Assembly (NCBI RefSeq): GCF_017916255.1
Contig: NZ_CP072827.1
Span: forward strand, 186,001-250,000
Length of the DNA stretch: 64,000 nt
Direction: 5' to 3'
From: Streptomyces mobaraensis NBRC 13819 = DSM 40847
GTDB taxonomy: Bacteria; Actinomycetota; Actinomycetes; Streptomycetales; Streptomycetaceae
Shown in pieces: positions 32,195 through 40,007 of this stretch. The position numbers and the translations under genes were made by a program. Position 1 is the first letter of the stretch, and each line of letters begins with the position of its first letter. The notes below the pieces were generated by a model. It worked only from the letters and a program-made list of their open reading frames with translations, was not told the origin of the DNA and ran no database searches.

Positions 32195-34081
32195 TCAGCG
32201 GCCGCCCTCCCTCAAGGCGATCCCCTGGAGGTTGTAGACCAGGCCCTCGTTGGACTCGGCGAGGGAGCGGTGCAGCACCTGCACCTGGACGTCCAGCGGT
32301 GTCCCGGGCTCGATGCTGTGCCCGGTCGCCGGGGACTCGATGACGACGTGTCCGTCCGCGCTGCCGTCCTTCACCACCGTGTACCAGTGGTCCGTGACCG
32401 CCGGGTTGACCCGGCTCCCGGCCGGCAGCCCGTCGAAGGAGAGCTGCCACTGCTGGACGCGGTTCTCGCTGGCGGCCAGGGTGAAGGTGTAGGACCAGAC
32501 GTATCCGGCGGCCTCGGGAGGCCAGCTCTGCTCGAACCCGTTCTTCGTCTTGATGGTGATGTCGATCTTCGGCGGGCTCACCCTGGTCGTCACGCTCCCG
32601 GCCTTGTCCGGCGAGGTGTTGACGACGTCCGGTGTCTCGATCTTCGACGTGCTGGTGATGTCGCCGGTGAAGCCGCGCTCGACCGTGCCGGTGACGCGGA
32701 TGACGGCCGCCCCGCCCCGGGGCAGGTGCAGGGGCTGGGTGAAGTCCCCGCCCGAGATGGTGCCTTCGCCGGCCGTCGCGCCCCCGGAGAGCTGGGGCGT
32801 CTCGAACGCCGGTCCGGTGAGGTGCGGGGTGAGGGTGCCCGTGAGCCTGGCGGCGGGTACGGCGTCCGGGCCCTTGTTCTCGACCGTCATGGTGTAGGAG
32901 ATCTGCTTGCCCGAGTCGGCCGTGGCCGGCCCCCGCATTCCGAGGGGGACTTCGGCGGACGGCGGTGCCGTGACCGTCGTGGTGACGGAGTCGGAGTACC
33001 GGGTCGCGATGTTGGCCCGCGTCTCCGAGGTGACGGTCGCGTCGCAGGTGATGCTGCCGCTGGTACCGGTCGCGACGGTGCCGTCGAGCGGGATGACGGC
33101 CGTGCCGCCCACCGGGAGGCACAGCGGCTGGGTGAACGTCCCGTCGGTGACGGTGCCGGTGCCCGCCGTGGCGCCGCCGCCGAGTTCGAGCGGTCCGAAG
33201 GCGGCACCGGTCACCTCGGTCGGGAGCTTGCCGGTGACCTTGGCGTCCGGGACGGCGTTGGGGCCCTTGTTCTCGACCGTGATCCGGTAGCCGATCGGCG
33301 AGCCGGCCCTCACCGTCCGGGGTCCCGTCATGGCCAGCGGGAATTCGGCGGGGAGCGTCACTTCGAGGTCGCGGACCTCGTAGTTGTTGGTGAGCGCGCC
33401 CGTGGCGGCCGACAGGCCGAGCTTCAGCGTGGCCGGGAGCGCGGCTTGCCCGGGGGCGTTCCGCAGGTCGTAACCGTCGATCAGGCGCCGCCAGTTGTCG
33501 TCCTCGCGGACGGAGACGGTCACCTTGCGGTCGATGATCGAGAGGAGGAGGCGGGTGGGCTGCTCCCGGCCGGTGCCCAGCGGGGGCAGGGACGCGCCGA
33601 CGAGGTAGCGGTAGCCGTCGTACGCGTCGCCCGAGCCGCGCAGCACGGCGCTGTCCGGCCGCGACCCGGGCCCGGTGTCGCCGGCCTCGCTCGGGTTGGA
33701 GAACGAGCCGTGCTGGTCGACGCCGATGCCGACGTAGCCGTGGGAGACCCCGGGCCGCCGGTCCGGCTGCCCCTTGCGGTAGCAGGCGTAGCCGAGGGCG
33801 CCGCCGGGGCCGCCCACGTCGGTCTCGTGCGCGCCGTCGATGAGGAAGAACGACATCCCGTCGGCCGGGTCGCCGCCGCCGTACGCGGCGAGGTCGAACT
33901 GTACCGAGATGCCGTCGCTGCTGGGGAAGGCGACGTCCAGCAGGGCGGTCCCCGCCTTGAACGGCTGCGCCGGCGTGAGGCTGAGCCAGCCCTGGCCGGT
34001 CATCCGCGCGGAGCCGTGCAGCTTCCAGCCGGGCGGGGTGGCGGAGCCGGCGAAGGACTGCTTGTAGGGGAACAACGACAT
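32195..34081 (-). CDS. L-type lectin domain protein with two DUF11-like repeats, no signal peptide
   Basis: 628 residues. The first 240 residues are a legume-type (L-type) lectin fold: FDLAAYGGGDPADGMSFFLIDG, DVGGPGGALGYACYRKG, GVSHGYVGIGVDQHGSFSNPS. The Asp, Gly and Asn residues fit a Ca/Mn-sugar site. Two DUF11-like repeats follow (about 255-370 and 375-475; GYRITVENKGPNAVPDAKVTGKL and SYTMTVENKGPDAVPAARLTGTL). The C-terminal domain (about 500-628, GYVWSYTFTLAASENRVQQWQLSFDGLP) resembles a cellulose-binding CBM2 sandwich. The domain order is that of a surface adhesin, yet the protein starts directly with the lectin fold and has no export signal. GGAGG precedes the ATG. Monocistronic. Confidence 0.8.
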   Translation of the reverse strand: MSLFPYKQSFAGSATPPGWKLHGSARMTGQGWLSLTPAQPFKAGTALLDVAFPSSDGISVQFDLAAYGGGDPADGMSFFLIDGAHETDVGGPGGALGYACYRKGQPDRRPGVSHGYVGIGVDQHGSFSNPSEAGDTGPGSRPDSAVLRGSGDAYDGYRYLVGASLPPLGTGREQPTRLLLSIIDRKVTVSVREDDNWRRLIDGYDLRNAPGQAALPATLKLGLSAATGALTNNYEVRDLEVTLPAEFPLAMTGPRTVRAGSPIGYRITVENKGPNAVPDAKVTGKLPTEVTGAAFGPLELGGGATAGTGTVTDGTFTQPLCLPVGGTAVIPLDGTVATGTSGSITCDATVTSETRANIATRYSDSVTTTVTAPPSAEVPLGMRGPATADSGKQISYTMTVENKGPDAVPAARLTGTLTPHLTGPAFETPQLSGGATAGEGTISGGDFTQPLHLPRGGAAVIRVTGTVERGFTGDITSTSKIETPDVVNTSPDKAGSVTTRVSPPKIDITIKTKNGFEQSWPPEAAGYVWSYTFTLAASENRVQQWQLSFDGLPAGSRVNPAVTDHWYTVVKDGSADGHVVIESPATGHSIEPGTPLDVQVQVLHRSLAESNEGLVYNLQGIALREGGR

Positions 34082-34464
34082 CCCGGAACCTCCGTTGCGG
34101 GGGGGAGGAGCGCATGCGGACGCGCCACAAATGCGCGGACGTGCGTGACGACGCGAACGTACGGGCGCTCCGGACCGCCCGCACCGGCGGCATCCCGCCA
34201 CCGGTGCGGGAACCGGCCCCTCCGGCCGCGGGGGCGGCCACCCGGCGCACCCGGCCCGCCCCGGTGGCCCGGCCGTGCGCCCGGCGCACCCGGAATATGC
34301 CCCTGACCATGGCCGGAAGGAGTCCATAACCGTTTCTGCCACCGGGTGCCCGGAGCGTCATTGGCCTGCTTTGGCGCCTGGCCGCGCCCGCCCGGCCCCG
34401 AGCGGGCGGGGTGAGTCCGGTCTCACTCGGGCGGCGGGCCTTTCCTATGAAACAAGTTGCATAG
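34082..34464. promoter_or_regulatory. Divergent promoter region between lectin and PadR genes
   Basis: 383 bp without a convincing gene. The left part has an imperfect direct repeat (ATGCGGACG, ATGCGCGGACG). The right end carries the 20-bp dyad described separately. No clean promoter boxes are recognised for the lectin gene. Confidence 0.35.
34445..34464. promoter_or_regulatory. 20-bp dyad at the PadR start, putative autoregulatory operator
   Basis: CTATG-A-AAC-AA-GTT-G-CATAG is an inverted repeat with arms CTATGxAAC and GTTxCATAG (8 of 10 bases symmetric per arm). It is AT-rich against a very GC-rich background and ends 12 bp before the likely PadR start. PadR proteins usually bind dyads of this size in their own promoter. 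Confidence 0.6.
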
Positions 34465-34476
34465 ATGATCCAGGGC

Positions 34477-35037
34477 ATGGCGCTCGAGCACGCGATCCTC
34501 GTTTCCCTGCTGGAGAAGCCGGGCTCCGGCTATGAGCTGGCCCGGCGGTTCGAGCGGTCCATCGGGTACTTCTGGACCGCCACCCACCAGCAGATCTACC
34601 GCGTCCTGAAGCGGATGGTGGGCGACGGCTGGATCGACGTCCGGGAGGTGCCCCAGCAAGGGCGGCCGGACAAGAAGGAGTACTCGGTGGCGGGCCCGGG
34701 CCGCGAGGCGCTCGCCCGCTGGCTGCGGGAGCCGGTCGAGCCGGAGGGCCTCCGGCACGATCTGGCGGTGAAGATCCGGGGCGCGGCCTTCGGGGATCCG
34801 GCCGAGCTGGTCGACGAGGTCGAGCGGCACCGCCGGGTGCACGCCGAGCGGCTCACCCACTATCTCGCGGGCGAGCGGCGCGACTTCACCGGCCCCGAGG
34901 CGCCTCCGGCGCTCGACGCCGGGCAGGAGCTCCAGCACGCCGTCCTGCGCGGCGGGATCGCCTACGAGCGGATGACGCTCGCCTGGCTGGACGACGTCCT
35001 CGCCACCCTGCGCCGCATCGGCTCCGGACGCCGTTGA
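34477..35037 (+). CDS. PadR family transcriptional regulator
   Basis: 186 residues. The winged-helix domain reads ALEHAILVSLLEKPGSGYELARRFERSIGYFWTATHQQIYRVLKRMVGDGWIDVREV (about 2-58), followed by the beta wing GRPDKKEYSVAGPGREAL and the PadR C-terminal dimerisation helices (DPAELVDEVERHRRVHAERLTHYLAGER). The start at MALEHAIL was chosen because family members begin there; an ATG at 34465 would add four residues. It precedes an acyl-CoA dehydrogenase gene by 94 bp on the same strand and is probably its local regulator. Confidence 0.88.
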   Translation: MALEHAILVSLLEKPGSGYELARRFERSIGYFWTATHQQIYRVLKRMVGDGWIDVREVPQQGRPDKKEYSVAGPGREALARWLREPVEPEGLRHDLAVKIRGAAFGDPAELVDEVERHRRVHAERLTHYLAGERRDFTGPEAPPALDAGQELQHAVLRGGIAYERMTLAWLDDVLATLRRIGSGRR

Positions 35038-35131
35038 GCGGCCGGACATTCCCCACTCCCCCACCCTCCAGCCCCCGAGTCCCCTCGAGTCCCCCAGTCC
35101 CTGGTCCTCCGAGCCGGAAAGGCGAGCCTCC

Positions 35132-36853
35132 ATGGCCGACCCGCTGCTGTTCAACCCGCGCACCTACGACCCCGCGCACTTCGACCCCGAGACCCGCCGG
35201 CTGCTGCGCGCCACGGTCGACTGGTTCGAGGAGCGCGGCAAGCGCAAGCTGATCGAGGACTACCGTTCCCGTGCCTGGCTCGCGGACTTCCTGGCCTTCG
35301 CCGCCAAGGAGGGGCTGTTCGCGACGTTCCTCACCCCGGCCGCGGCCGCCGAGGGCGACGCGGACAAGCGCTGGGACACCGCCCGCATCGCCGCGCTCAA
35401 CGAGATCCTCGGCTTCTACGGGCTCGACTACTGGTACGCGTGGCAGGTCACCATCCTCGGCCTCGGCCCGGTGTGGCAGAGCGACAACGCCGCCGCCCGC
35501 GCCCGCGCCGCGGAACTCCTCGCGGACGGCGAGGTGTTCGCGTTCGGCCTGTCCGAGAAGACGCACGGCGCGGACATCTACTCCACCGACATGCTGCTGA
35601 CGCCCGACGGCGAGGGCGGCTTCCGCGCCACCGGCTCGAAGTACTACATCGGCAACGGCAACGCCGCGGGCCTCGTCTCCGTCTTCGGCCGCCGCACCGA
35701 CGTCGAGGGCCCCGACGGCTACGTCTTCTTCGCCGCGGACAGCCGGCATCCGGCGTACCACCTGGTGAAGAACGTCGTCGATTCCTCGAAGTTCGTCAGC
35801 GAGTTCCGGCTGGAGGAATACCCGGTCCGCGCCGAGGACGTGCTGCACACCGGCCGCGCCGCCTTCGACGCGGCGCTGAACACGGTGAACGTCGGCAAGT
35901 TCAACCTCTGCACCGCCTCGATCGGCATCTGCGAGCACGCGATGTACGAGGCCGTCACCCACGCGCACAACCGCGTCCTGTACGGCCGACCGGTCACCGC
36001 CTTCCCGCACGTGCGCCGCGAGCTGACCGACGCCTACGTCCGGCTGGTCGGGATGAAGCTGTTCAGCGACCGCGCGGTCGACTACTTCCGCTCGGCCGGC
36101 CCCGACGACCGCCGCTACCTCCTCTTCAACCCCATGACGAAGATGAAGGTGACCACGGAGGGCGAGAAGGTCGTCGACCTGATGTGGGACGTCATCGCGG
36201 CCAAGGGCTTCGAGAAGGACAACTACTTCGCGCAGGCCGCCGTCGAGATCCGGAGCCTGCCGAAGCTGGAGGGCACGGTCCACGTCAATCTGGCGCTGAT
36301 CCTCAAGTTTCTCCGCAACCACCTGCTGGAGCCCGCCGGGTACGCGCCCGTGCCCACCCGCCTCGACGCCGCCGACGACGCGTTCCTCTTCCGCCAGGGT
36401 CCCGCCCGCGGCCTGGGCTCGATCCGCTTCCACGACTGGCGGACCGCCTTCGACGCGTACGCCCACCTGCCCAACGTGGCCCGCTTCCGGGAGCAGGCGG
36501 ACGCCCTGTGCGCGTTCGTCACCACCGCCGCGCCGGACGAGGAGCAGAGCCGCGACCTCGATCTGCTGCTGTCCGTGGGGCAGTTGTTCGCGCTCGTCGT
36601 GCACGGGCAGCTGATCCTTGAGCAGGCGCGGCTGACGGGGCTGGACGAGGATGTGCTCGACGAGCTGTGTGCGGTGCTCGTCCGTGACTTCTCGGCGCAT
36701 GCCGTCGAGTTGCACGGCAAGGACTCGGCTACGGAGGCGCAGCAGCGGTGGGCGCTCGGTGCGGTCCGCCGGCCCGTCGTGGACGAGGGGCGCTCGGCGC
36801 GGGTCTGGGATCGGGTGGAGGCGCTGTCCGGGGCGTACGAGATGGCGCCGTAG
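35132..36853 (+). CDS. Acyl-CoA dehydrogenase family protein
   Basis: 573 residues, longer than the usual 380-400. An N-terminal helical domain (VDWFEERGKRKLIEDYRSRAWLADFLAF) is followed by the flavin-binding beta domain (EVFAFGLSEKTHGADIYSTDMLLTPDGEGGFRATGSKYYIGN) and the C-terminal helical part (VGKFNLCTASIGICEHAMYEAVTHAHNRVLYGRPVTAFPHVRREL). KLEGTVHVN (about 385-393) corresponds to the EGT element that often carries the catalytic base. The extra C-terminal region (about 400-573) is typical of the larger actinomycete members. The reaction is FAD-dependent alpha,beta-dehydrogenation of an acyl-CoA; the chain is unknown. GGAAAGG precedes the ATG, after a C-rich leader at 35048-35100. Confidence 0.88.
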   Translation: MADPLLFNPRTYDPAHFDPETRRLLRATVDWFEERGKRKLIEDYRSRAWLADFLAFAAKEGLFATFLTPAAAAEGDADKRWDTARIAALNEILGFYGLDYWYAWQVTILGLGPVWQSDNAAARARAAELLADGEVFAFGLSEKTHGADIYSTDMLLTPDGEGGFRATGSKYYIGNGNAAGLVSVFGRRTDVEGPDGYVFFAADSRHPAYHLVKNVVDSSKFVSEFRLEEYPVRAEDVLHTGRAAFDAALNTVNVGKFNLCTASIGICEHAMYEAVTHAHNRVLYGRPVTAFPHVRRELTDAYVRLVGMKLFSDRAVDYFRSAGPDDRRYLLFNPMTKMKVTTEGEKVVDLMWDVIAAKGFEKDNYFAQAAVEIRSLPKLEGTVHVNLALILKFLRNHLLEPAGYAPVPTRLDAADDAFLFRQGPARGLGSIRFHDWRTAFDAYAHLPNVARFREQADALCAFVTTAAPDEEQSRDLDLLLSVGQLFALVVHGQLILEQARLTGLDEDVLDELCAVLVRDFSAHAVELHGKDSATEAQQRWALGAVRRPVVDEGRSARVWDRVEALSGAYEMAP

Positions 36854-36881
36854 GGGGCGCCTGCGGCGGGCCGTGCCCCGG

Positions 36882-36997
36882 TCCCGCCCTTTCACCGTTT
36901 CTTGCGGGGGCTCCGCCCCCGCACCCCCGAGGACGAGCGGCGAAGCCGCGACCAGGGGGTCTGGGGCGCAGCCCCAGGAAACGGCGAAAGGGCGGGA
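36882..36997. repeat. 116-bp dispersed Streptomyces intergenic repeat with terminal inverted arms
   Basis: Left arm 36882-36901 (TCCCGCCCTTTCACCGTTTC) and right arm 36978-36997 are reverse complements at 19 of 20 bases. Three hairpins lie inside: GCGGGGG-CTC-CGCCCCCGC, GCGGC-GAA-GCCGC and TGGGGC-GCA-GCCCCA. The core AGGGGGTCTGGGG...AGGAAACGGCGA is shared with the repeat at 60164-60246. It lies between convergent genes and may act as a bidirectional terminator. Confidence 0.7.
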
Positions 36998-37012
36998 TTG
37001 GGGACCGGCACC

Positions 37013-38179
37013 TCAGCCACTCACCGGTGTCCACCGGATACGCGTGCTGCACACCGACACCACCCCCGCCGCCACCGCCACCGCGGCGAACCCCCACGCC
37101 AGGCCGCTCGCGTTGGCGATGAAGCCGATGAGGGGCGGGCCGGCGAGCAGACCCGTGGTGCCCATCGCGGCGACCAGGGTCAGGGAGTCGGAGCCCTGCC
37201 GGGCCGCCGCCGCGTAGACGCAGGGAGTGACGGCCGCGATGCCCAGCCCGACGCAGGCGAACCCGGCGAGGGCCGCCGCCACGCCGCCGCTCAGCAGCGC
37301 GAAGGCGAGTCCGGCGGCGGCGAGGGCGCTGCCGAGGAGGACGACGCGGCCGTCGCCCCAGCGGTCCCGCCAGCCGTCGGCGAAGAGGCGGGCCACGACC
37401 ATCATTCCGGAGACGACGGCGATACCCAGCGGCGCGAGCCCGGCGGACGCGTCGGCGACGTCCTTCATGTAGAGGGTGGACCAGTCGTTCATGGCGCCCT
37501 CGGTGACGGTGCCGAAGGCCATGGCGCAGCACATCCAGAGGGTGATCCGGGACGGCAGGGCCCGCCGTCCGCCGCGCGTCCGCTTCTTGACGGCCTCCCC
37601 CGGCTGATGGTCCGTCAGCAGTCCCTTCCACGCGGATGCGTTGAGCAGGACGAGGAGGGCCGCGGCGACGCCGAAGTGCGCCATCACGGACGAGGTGACC
37701 GCGGTCGTACCGGAGGCGAGCAGGGCGGCGAGCAGCGAGCCGCCGCTGAACGTCGCGTGCAGCCGGGCCATGGCCGTGCGCTCGAACCTCGCTTCGAGGG
37801 CGGCACCCTGGGCGTTCATGGCGACGTTCAGGCAGCCGACGCAGACGCCGTCCACGGCCAGCACCAGCAGCGCCACCGGGTAGTTGGGGGCCGCCGCCAG
37901 AGCCGGGAGCAGCAGGGCCAGGGCGAGCTGGGACAGCAGGGCGAGCCGCCGGGAGCCCAGCCGCTTCATCAGCAGCGCCACCAGGGGGAACGACACCGCC
38001 GCGCCGATCCCCGCGGCCATCAGCAGGACGCCGACCTCGGCCGTGGACAGGCCGAGTTCCGTCTTGAGGGCCGGGATCCGGGCGGCCCAGGTGGCGTACT
38101 GGAAGCCCAGGGAGCAGAACAGCGCGACGATCGCCAACTGGGCGCGCTGGAAGGGGTCGTGGAGTCGGAACACGTACAT
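37013..38179 (-). CDS. MFS transporter (12-TM), exporter of the five-gene operon
   Basis: 388 residues with about 12 hydrophobic helices. It begins QRAQLAIVALFCSLGFQYATWAARIPALKTELGLSTAEVGVLLMA, typical of the smaller FucP/YbjJ-like MFS class whose members carry a WAARIP motif. LFADGWRDRWGDGRVVLLGS is the second-half motif A. A soluble loop at about 195-210 (KKRTRGGRRALPSR) divides two six-helix halves. The ATG shares one base with the stop of the GNAT gene (TGATG). As last gene of the PhyH-DUF6271-decarboxylase operon it probably exports the product or takes up its precursor; direction is inferred. Confidence 0.85.
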   Translation of the reverse strand: MYVFRLHDPFQRAQLAIVALFCSLGFQYATWAARIPALKTELGLSTAEVGVLLMAAGIGAAVSFPLVALLMKRLGSRRLALLSQLALALLLPALAAAPNYPVALLVLAVDGVCVGCLNVAMNAQGAALEARFERTAMARLHATFSGGSLLAALLASGTTAVTSSVMAHFGVAAALLVLLNASAWKGLLTDHQPGEAVKKRTRGGRRALPSRITLWMCCAMAFGTVTEGAMNDWSTLYMKDVADASAGLAPLGIAVVSGMMVVARLFADGWRDRWGDGRVVLLGSALAAAGLAFALLSGGVAAALAGFACVGLGIAAVTPCVYAAAARQGSDSLTLVAAMGTTGLLAGPPLIGFIANASGLAWGFAAVAVAAGVVSVCSTRIRWTPVSG

Positions 38180-38784
38180 CAGCTCGCTTCGTGGTGCACG
38201 GGCGGGCCGTGCGGCGCCGTCCCGCCCGGTGGGGGGTCGTCGGTGTCGTCGGCGGGCACCGGCCGGGACATGTAGACGGCCTGCGGGCCGTAGCCGTCGG
38301 GCAGCGCCACGTCCGGGTGCGCGGCGAACCCGCGGGCCGACCAGAACGCCTCGCTGCCGCCGACGGCGACGAGCGAGATCCGTTCGTCGCCGCGCGTCCG
38401 GGCGGTGCGCGCGAGGTGCCGCAGCAGGTGCCGGGCCAGTCCCCTGCGGCGCAGGTGGGGTGCGACGACGATGTCGTGCAGGTGCAGGTTGGCGGCCGGG
38501 TCCACGGGCTCCTCCCGCTCTCCCGGCTCCCCCGGCTCTTCCGGCTCTTCCGGCCGGGTGAGGTCGGGGCAGCGGAAGGCCGGGTAGGGCAGGGCCAGCA
38601 GGTAGCCGGCCGGCCGGGAGTCGACGTCCAGGACGAAGCAGGTGTCCGGGGAGGCGTCCGCGCGGGACCGCAGCGCGGCGCGCCCTTCGGAGAGGCCGAG
38701 CGCGGTGTAGGCGCCGGCCTCCAGCGCCACGACGGCGTCCCAGTCGCGTTCGGCGATGCCGCGGACGCGGATACCGCCGCTCAC
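38179..38784 (-). CDS. GNAT family N-acetyltransferase
   Basis: 201 residues. The core LHLHDIVVAPHLRRRGLARHLLRHLARTA (about 112-140) contains the acetyl-CoA pyrophosphate-binding motif RRRGLA. It is preceded by FVLDVDSRPAGYLLALPYPAF and followed by ISLVAVGGSEAFWSARGFAAHPDV. A Glu/Pro-rich insertion (EEPEEPGEPGEREEP, about 84-98) lies just before the core and a low-complexity tail ends the protein. It is expected to transfer an acetyl group to an amine. GTG start with GTGA overlap (38781-38784) to the decarboxylase gene. In the operon it would modify the amine made by the decarboxylase, which is an inference. Confidence 0.85.
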   Translation of the reverse strand: MSGGIRVRGIAERDWDAVVALEAGAYTALGLSEGRAALRSRADASPDTCFVLDVDSRPAGYLLALPYPAFRCPDLTRPEEPEEPGEPGEREEPVDPAANLHLHDIVVAPHLRRRGLARHLLRHLARTARTRGDERISLVAVGGSEAFWSARGFAAHPDVALPDGYGPQAVYMSRPVPADDTDDPPPGGTAPHGPPVHHEAS

Positions 38785-40007
38785 CGGGTCCACTCCGCTC
38801 CGTCGTCCGGGGAGCCCGGGGTGCCGGCGCAGGTGTACGGCAGCGGGGCGATCCCGTTGAAGCCCTGGGTCATGTAGCTGGTGGCGTAGGCGCCGCTGGA
38901 CAGCACCCACACCGGGTCGCCGGAGGCGAGGTCGCCCGGCACCTCGACGGGCGCGTGCCCGGGGGTGTGGGCATCGTCGCTGTCGCAGGTGGGCCCGGCG
39001 AGGACGGCGGGGACGTACGCGGCGTCGTGGTGTCCGGGGAACACCAGCCGGTACTGGAGTGCGTCCATCTCGTACAGGCCGTTGAACTTGCCGACGCTGA
39101 GGTAGAGCCAGTGCTGCCGGCCCCCGTCCGGACGGGGGCGTTCCGCGAGGCGGACGACATGGGCCCGGACGGCGCCGTGGTCGGCGACGAGGTGCCGTCC
39201 GGGTTCCACGACGAAGTCCAGCGGCGCGCCGTGGATCCGCCGCAGCGCGGCCGCTCCCTCGCGGATGGCCGCGAAAATGGCGCCGAGCGGCGGGTCGAGG
39301 GGCAGGCCGCGCCGGTCGAGGTAGCCGAGGGCGGGCAGGCCGCCGCCGAGGTTGACGTGGTCCAGGGTGATCCCGCGCCCGCGCAGGGTGGCCAGCACCT
39401 CGCCGAGGGACGTCAGCGCGTCGCGCCACGCCTCGGCCGTCATCTGCTGGGAGCCGACGTGCACGGAGAGGCCGGACGGGGTCAGGCCGAGTTCGCGGGC
39501 GCGTTCCAGGACGCGGACGGCCTGGCCGGGCGGGCAGCCGAACTTGTGGGTGAGGCCCCACAGGGCGCCCTCGCCGCTGGTGGCCACGCGGCAGAAGACG
39601 CGGGCGCCGGGGGCGTGCCGGGCGATGGCCGCCACGTCCTCCAGGCTGTCGGTCGCGAAGTCGCGGATGCCGAGCCGGTGGGCGTGGGCGATGTCCCGGT
39701 CCGACTTGACGGTGTTGCCGTAGTGGATGCGGCCGGCCGGTACGCCCGCCCGGAGCGCCTGCTCCATTTCCAGCGGGCTCGCGGCGTCGGCTCCGGCGCC
39801 CGCGCGGGCCAGGGTGGCGAGCACCTCGTCGACCGGGCACGCCTTCATGGCGAACCGGACGTCCACGCCCGGGAGTTGCCGGCGCAGTTCGGTGTAACGG
39901 GCGCGGATGCCGTCCAGGTCGTAGACGATCCGGTCCTCGTCGGCGGCGGCGAGCGCCGCGAAGAGGGGGGTGGCGGCGGGGCTGTCGCACAGGGTCGTGG
40001 TGCTCAT
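38781..40007 (-). CDS. PLP-dependent amino-acid decarboxylase (ornithine/diaminopimelate type)
   Basis: 408 residues, fold-type III (alanine racemase-like barrel). The PLP Lys55 sits in RFAMKACP. HYGNTVKSD, LSVHVGSQQ, VNLGGGLPA and VEPGRHLVAD are the barrel signatures; VEPGRHLVA matches the EPGR phosphate loop. AGPTCDSDD near residue 340 carries the Cys-Asp pair that in ornithine decarboxylases comes from the partner subunit. Eukaryote-type ODCs use the same CDxxD element, so a basic or acidic diamino acid is the likely substrate. The ATG overlaps the DUF6271-like gene by ATGA. Lysine, arginine, ornithine or a hydroxylated form (see the PhyH gene) remain possible. Confidence 0.88.
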   Translation of the reverse strand: MSTTTLCDSPAATPLFAALAAADEDRIVYDLDGIRARYTELRRQLPGVDVRFAMKACPVDEVLATLARAGAGADAASPLEMEQALRAGVPAGRIHYGNTVKSDRDIAHAHRLGIRDFATDSLEDVAAIARHAPGARVFCRVATSGEGALWGLTHKFGCPPGQAVRVLERARELGLTPSGLSVHVGSQQMTAEAWRDALTSLGEVLATLRGRGITLDHVNLGGGLPALGYLDRRGLPLDPPLGAIFAAIREGAAALRRIHGAPLDFVVEPGRHLVADHGAVRAHVVRLAERPRPDGGRQHWLYLSVGKFNGLYEMDALQYRLVFPGHHDAAYVPAVLAGPTCDSDDAHTPGHAPVEVPGDLASGDPVWVLSSGAYATSYMTQGFNGIAPLPYTCAGTPGSPDDGAEWTR

